From: a bacterium
GTDB taxonomy: Bacteria > Bdellovibrionota_C > UBA2361 > SZUA-149
Direction: 5' to 3'
Assembly (NCBI GenBank): GCA_003230795.1
Contig: QIGM01000062.1
Location: 1 to 9,865, forward strand
Length of the DNA: 9,865 nucleotides
In this document: piece by piece, positions 6,336 to 9,865 of the stretch
How positions within the stretch are numbered: the first letter of the stretch is position 1
Layout of the letters: every line of letters starts with the position of its first letter
Notes under the pieces: model-generated
Database searches by the model: none
Seen by the model: only the letters and a program-made list of their open reading frames with translations
Told to the model about the DNA's origin: nothing
Position numbers and translations under genes: made by a program

Positions 6336-8933
6336 ATGGACACTCCTACCGATACAGGACGAATAAGCCTTTCCCCTGGGAGTGTTGTAGCCGGACGTTT
6401 CGAAATTCAAGAAAAAATTGGCTCCGGCGGAATGGGGCTTGTTTACCGAGCCTTGGATCGAGAGCTTAACGATCAGGTTGCGCTGAAATTACTCCATGAG
6501 CATCTTGCGCAAGACGAAAGTATCTTTCGACGCTTCAGAAACGAAGTACTAGTTGCACGTTCTCTCTCCCATCCTAATATTGTAAGAACTCACGATATTG
6601 GCTCCATTGATGACAGCCACTCCTATATATCGATGGAGTTCGTGAAAGGGCAGAGCCTGCGAGAATTCCTCGAGGACCGTGCAACGGGCGAAGAAACTAT
6701 TCGTCCGGGGCAATGCTCCGAAGAGTTTAGCGAATCGCTGTCAATTTTAATTCAGATTTTAGCCGGAATTTCTTACGCCCACGGCAAGAACGTGATTCAC
6801 CGAGACTTGAAACCGGCTAACGTGATTATCGCTGAAGATGGTGAGGTAAAGCTTGCCGATTTTGGGACCGCACGAATTATCGGAATGGACACAAGCATCA
6901 CGCGTACCGGACAAGTCGTCGGTACGCCGGACTATATGTCTCCAGAACAGGTTCGTGGAGAGAAACTAGACCCGCGTAGTGACCTTTACTCCCTAGGAAT
7001 GATTGCCTACGAATTAATTGTAGGCGTTAAGCCGTTTGTTGCAGATAGTCCGGTCGCAGTTGCCTTTAAGCATTTAAACGAGCCGATTCCTGAAACACTT
7101 CTACGAACTCCAGGTGTTCCAGAGTGGTATGATGCAGTGGTTAGAAAGGCGACCGCAAAAGATAGAGAAGAGCGCTATGAATCCGCCTCTACCTTTGCGC
7201 AAGATCTTCTTCATCACATGCCGCTTTTGGCTCAACAGACAGGTTTCTTTTCGGTCGACGGTTCTCATGTATTTCTCGCGAGTTCCGTGCCTCAAGATGA
7301 TAGTCCGAAAGAAGATGAGGCCATTGCGGATAAGAGCGCCAGTTCTTCCAGTGGATTCGAGCTCGGTGATACGAAAAACACATCAGCGGGAGCCTGGACT
7401 CTTGAATTTGATGGGATTCAAGAAGAGAACACCGGCAAAGAGAGTCTTTCGAAAAGTGGTCGAAGGGTCGTGCTTCCTTTTCTTGGAATCTTATCGCTAA
7501 TTGCGATTTCTCTGGTTTTCGCGTTGAGCGAGAGTGGAAGAGAGAGACTTACTCGTTTGACGTTGCTCCTCGATACAGGGCTTCTTGAGACAGGGCTCCT
7601 CGATACTGGCGATACCGCTATCTCGGTGCCGGAATCTCAACCAAAGGCTGTGGAAGAGAATGAGTTAGACGGGGCTTCCTTGAGTTTAGAAGAGGCAAAG
7701 CGCGCCGAATTACGTGCAGAACTTTTGGCCTTCGGGGGAGCTGAGGAAGTATCTACCCCGACTCCTACAGTGTCTAAGGAGACTCTCGACATTAAATCAT
7801 CGGGAGAGCGAGTCCAGACTGCAAAGGTAGTTCCGAAGGCGGAACCCACTCCTGAAGCCGCCGCGGAAATAGAAAAGACTCCTATAGAAGAGATTGCACC
7901 GAAGCCCAATGTAGACGGATTTCGTTTAAGTGATAGAGGTCGCTCAATCCCAGCAAGTGCGGCGAAGATAGACTCACTACGTAGCGTTCGCTGGGAAGTT
8001 GAGCTATTGAATGTTTCGAAGGTAGGTTCGAGGGTTGTTCGTGATTTGTTTCGAATAAATGTTTTTGATCCGGCAGCTAGTCGAGTTGTCGCTCGACTAC
8101 AGACGGTGGAAGTTAAGAAGCGCGGAGCTTCGATGCTTGCCTCGGGAAGCTTCGATCTATTGGCGAAGGCAAAGCCCAAGACCGGATCGCTTCGTTTGGA
8201 TTTGGTGTATGACGGTGAGGTTTTAAAGAGCAAAGACTTTTCACTTTTCCGAGCGAAAGTGTCATTTGCTCGCCCCGCTAGTTCTTCTGTTGGAGCAACT
8301 GGCGGGACTTTAGCCTCTATACCAAAGGAGAGTTCCACTGTTCCCGTGAGCCCAGTGAAGCTGAAGGAAAAAGCAACAGTGACTCCCGCGCCGCAAGCTT
8401 CGACACCACTACCTCCTTCGCAAAATATCGGAGGGATACAAGAGCAAAACATCGAGGTTCGTGCCCCTCGAGTTGGTTCTAAACCGTTTCGTCTCGGGGA
8501 GTTCAACAGAAGTTCGAGAGAGCTACCACCTGCTGCTGGTTTGGCAGGTTCGGTGGTGAGTTTACCAACGTCTTCGCTTAATCCAGAGCCGAGCATCGGG
8601 GCTGCCGTCTCTACTTTGTCGGTGCAAAGTGAGACTTTTAGCGGGGTATTAGCACTCAGTACCGAGACGGGCGGGACCGAGGATCGCTCCCTTACGCTTC
8701 GCGTGCGATTTGATGACGCAATTATTTCGGGTAGTGCGACACTTGACGGCTTTGCGTCGTTTGTCGTGAAAGGTAAGTCCTTTGCGCGAGGGTTCGAAAT
8801 GGAATTACAAAGTAGAAGCAGCCGTTTTCGCCTTACTGGTTCACGACGAGATCGCGCTCTACGTGGGCGCTATCAGCTGTTTACGGACGCGGGAGTAAAA
8901 CGCGGACGTTGGAATGTTGAAAAGCTTCGGTAG
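6336..8933 (+). CDS. Transmembrane PknB-type Ser/Thr protein kinase with large uncharacterised C-terminal region
   Basis: Residues about 22-285 form a complete kinase domain: G-S-G-G-M-G (29-34), Lys51 in V-A-L-K, Glu70, H-R-D-L-K-P-A-N (155-162), D-F-G (175-177), G-T-P-D-Y-M-S-P-E (196-204) and S-D-L-Y-S-L-G. It is an RD kinase with Thr186, 189, 191 and 197 in the activation loop. A Ser/Asp-rich linker leads to one membrane segment (378-397), so residues 398-865 should lie outside the cytoplasm. That part has three five-residue repeats (411-425), a low-complexity Pro/Thr/Glu stretch, a beta-rich segment (about 547-645), a Ser/Pro linker, and a beta-rich C-terminal domain (about 765-865) with alternating hydrophobic strands and a G-R-Y...G-x-W ending. 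Neither beta segment matches a family I recognise, and no PASTA repeats are present. TAGGA (6322-6326), nine bases before ATG 6336, fixes the start. Its kinase domain differs clearly from the first, so this is not a recent duplication. Confidence 0.92.
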   Translation: MDTPTDTGRISLSPGSVVAGRFEIQEKIGSGGMGLVYRALDRELNDQVALKLLHEHLAQDESIFRRFRNEVLVARSLSHPNIVRTHDIGSIDDSHSYISMEFVKGQSLREFLEDRATGEETIRPGQCSEEFSESLSILIQILAGISYAHGKNVIHRDLKPANVIIAEDGEVKLADFGTARIIGMDTSITRTGQVVGTPDYMSPEQVRGEKLDPRSDLYSLGMIAYELIVGVKPFVADSPVAVAFKHLNEPIPETLLRTPGVPEWYDAVVRKATAKDREERYESASTFAQDLLHHMPLLAQQTGFFSVDGSHVFLASSVPQDDSPKEDEAIADKSASSSSGFELGDTKNTSAGAWTLEFDGIQEENTGKESLSKSGRRVVLPFLGILSLIAISLVFALSESGRERLTRLTLLLDTGLLETGLLDTGDTAISVPESQPKAVEENELDGASLSLEEAKRAELRAELLAFGGAEEVSTPTPTVSKETLDIKSSGERVQTAKVVPKAEPTPEAAAEIEKTPIEEIAPKPNVDGFRLSDRGRSIPASAAKIDSLRSVRWEVELLNVSKVGSRVVRDLFRINVFDPAASRVVARLQTVEVKKRGASMLASGSFDLLAKAKPKTGSLRLDLVYDGEVLKSKDFSLFRAKVSFARPASSSVGATGGTLASIPKESSTVPVSPVKLKEKATVTPAPQASTPLPPSQNIGGIQEQNIEVRAPRVGSKPFRLGEFNRSSRELPPAAGLAGSVVSLPTSSLNPEPSIGAAVSTLSVQSETFSGVLALSTETGGTEDRSLTLRVRFDDAIISGSATLDGFASFVVKGKSFARGFEMELQSRSSRFRLTGSRRDRALRGRYQLFTDAGVKRGRWNVEKLR
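7566..7610 (+). repeat. Three tandem 15-base repeats within the second kinase gene
   Basis: Copies at 7566-7580, 7581-7595 and 7596-7610 encode LLDTG, LLETG and LLDTG, just outside the membrane segment. Copies one and three are the closest in sequence. In-frame repeats of this kind can expand or contract by slippage, so the linker length may vary between strains. Confidence 0.7.
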
Positions 8934-9855
8934 GCCCTGGCACCTTTTTTTCGGGAATGACGACCTGCTCGAGTAGCGCAAAGATTTTCGATTGTAGTCT
9001 CTTCCACTCCTCTTCACCTAACATGTCGCTGTCGATGATGAGATGCTCAAACCCATCGTCTCTCAGCGGCTTTGGAGTAAGCGTTAGGATTTCCAAGTTA
9101 CGTAGCTGTTGACGCTCGAAGTACTTAAAGACCTCAGGAACATCAAGTAGCTCATCTTTCTCACTTGCGACGAGAAGTATTGGTTTCTCTTTGAGGAAAG
9201 CGGGAAGCTTTCGGGCTCTAAGGTGGTCCGCGATTTCTAAGACAGCGTGATACATTTCAAAGGACGTGGAGTCTTTCACTCGATAGTCCTTTGGTGCTGC
9301 ACTAGGAAGGCCGAAGCCGAATATGCGCAAGGGCGTTAGTAGCCGAAGGAGCATTGTTTTCCCGCTCAATACTACTGGTGGGGCAAGAAGAATTAGGCCG
9401 TCAAACTCTTGTTCCGGGTAGGCGTGTGCATTGGCAAGCAATAGTGCCGCCCCTAGAGAATACCCCAAGCCAACGAAAGGGGTCTCAGGGTATCGCAATC
9501 GAAGGATACGAATAGCCTCTGCTGTTTCCGCTTTCCAAATACTGGCGTACGATTCGCCCTCGAGGGAGTCCACTTCGTGACCACTTAGACGAAGCTGGCA
9601 GGTGCTAAAGTTCTGCTGCCGAATGCTTGATCGTAAAGACCGTAGAGAAGAAGGCGCGTTGTTAAGCCCATGTATCAAGAGGACTACACCGGAAGCAGAG
9701 GGAGTTATTTCTTCGCATATGAGTGAAAATACGGTTTCGGCAGTGACACGAATAGGAGTCGAAAAGACTAGCAGGATTAGAAATAGGGCGGTGATTAGAA
9801 TTCGCGTCTGATAACGATATTTCAAAGCCGTGCCGTCAGTCTTGCGAGGACTCAT
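8881..9855 (-). CDS. Membrane-anchored or exported alpha/beta hydrolase (serine esterase/lipase type)
   Basis: A basic N-terminus and a hydrophobic segment (19-34) followed by V-T-A (37-39) suggest either export with cleavage after Ala39 or an uncleaved anchor. The mature part is a Hydrolase_4/S33-like fold: oxyanion-side H-G-L (62-64), nucleophile elbow G-Y-S-L-G (131-135, Ser133), L-L-A-P-P after the next strand, Asp234 in E-K-D, and His271 in F-E-H, together a full catalytic triad. A lid-like insertion spans about 165-200. Length is usual for monoacylglycerol-lipase or esterase relatives; the substrate cannot be told from sequence. Start ATG 9853-9855 is chosen because it gives a normal signal sequence; only ten bases upstream are visible and the ribosome site is weak, so an earlier start is possible. 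The last 17 codons and stop overlap the end of the convergent kinase gene. Confidence 0.85.
   Translation of the reverse strand: MSPRKTDGTALKYRYQTRILITALFLILLVFSTPIRVTAETVFSLICEEITPSASGVVLLIHGLNNAPSSLRSLRSSIRQQNFSTCQLRLSGHEVDSLEGESYASIWKAETAEAIRILRLRYPETPFVGLGYSLGAALLLANAHAYPEQEFDGLILLAPPVVLSGKTMLLRLLTPLRIFGFGLPSAAPKDYRVKDSTSFEMYHAVLEIADHLRARKLPAFLKEKPILLVASEKDELLDVPEVFKYFERQQLRNLEILTLTPKPLRDDGFEHLIIDSDMLGEEEWKRLQSKIFALLEQVVIPEKKVPGPTEAFQHSNVRVLLPRP
8928..8951 (+). terminator. Candidate terminator of the second kinase gene
   Basis: GGT (8928-8930) can pair with ACC (8942-8944), with a further short GC pairing inside, followed at once by seven T (8945-8951). The stem is short and has a bulge. 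The element lies inside the 3' coding part of the opposing hydrolase gene. Confidence 0.35.
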
Positions 9856-9865
9856 TATCTCTGAC

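Noticed and set aside
7637..8596. 319-codon open frame on the - strand opposite the second kinase
   Set aside because: It lies wholly inside the kinase's outer region, its translation is low-complexity Ser/Thr/Pro-rich with no fold or motif, and the kinase frame is clearly the real one. It is explained by antisense composition.
3685..8933. The two kinases as a recent tandem duplication
   Set aside because: Their kinase domains differ widely outside the catalytic motifs, and their linkers and outer regions share nothing visible.

Overview
The window reads as a bacterial chromosome of roughly balanced GC content, gene-dense, with Gram-negative-type envelope proteins. The gene content points to a deltaproteobacterial-type lineage (Myxococcota, Bdellovibrionota, SAR324 or a relative): a DUF4388 protein, a TPR membrane protein, and two transmembrane eukaryotic-like Ser/Thr kinases flanking a LysM lipoprotein. 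This placement is an inference from gene families; there is no rRNA or other marker in the window.

Layout. (1) Positions 1-2771 hold a two-gene unit on the + strand: the 3' part of a polytopic TPR protein whose start lies outside the window, overlapping by one base an acidic, tail-anchored DUF4388 protein. (2) Positions 2888-3271 hold a small Cys-containing hypothetical protein with an SEC-C/YchJ-like but incomplete cysteine motif, preceded by a very T-rich stretch. (3) Positions 3272-3684 are an AT-rich, gene-free stretch with a strong bipartite inverted repeat and, near its right end, an extended -10 promoter candidate. (4) Positions 3685-8933 are three + strand genes with 53- and 66-base gaps, each gap holding a stem-loop: a PknB-type kinase with a HEAT-like C-terminal domain beyond its membrane segment, a LysM lipoprotein with a long acidic tail, and a larger PknB-type kinase with two unrecognised beta-rich segments beyond its membrane segment. 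(5) Positions 8881-9855 on the - strand encode a membrane-anchored or secreted alpha/beta hydrolase, which overlaps the end of the second kinase tail to tail by 53 bases.

Working hypothesis (inference): the 3685-8933 genes form an envelope-sensing phosphorylation unit. The lipoprotein would contact peptidoglycan, the two kinases would each present a different domain outside the cytoplasm, and both would signal through active-looking RD-type kinase domains in the cytoplasm. The DUF4388 and TPR proteins upstream are plausible partners but are separated by a promoter candidate and may be independent. All six complete genes have intact reading frames; no mobile element, CRISPR array, tRNA or rRNA was seen.
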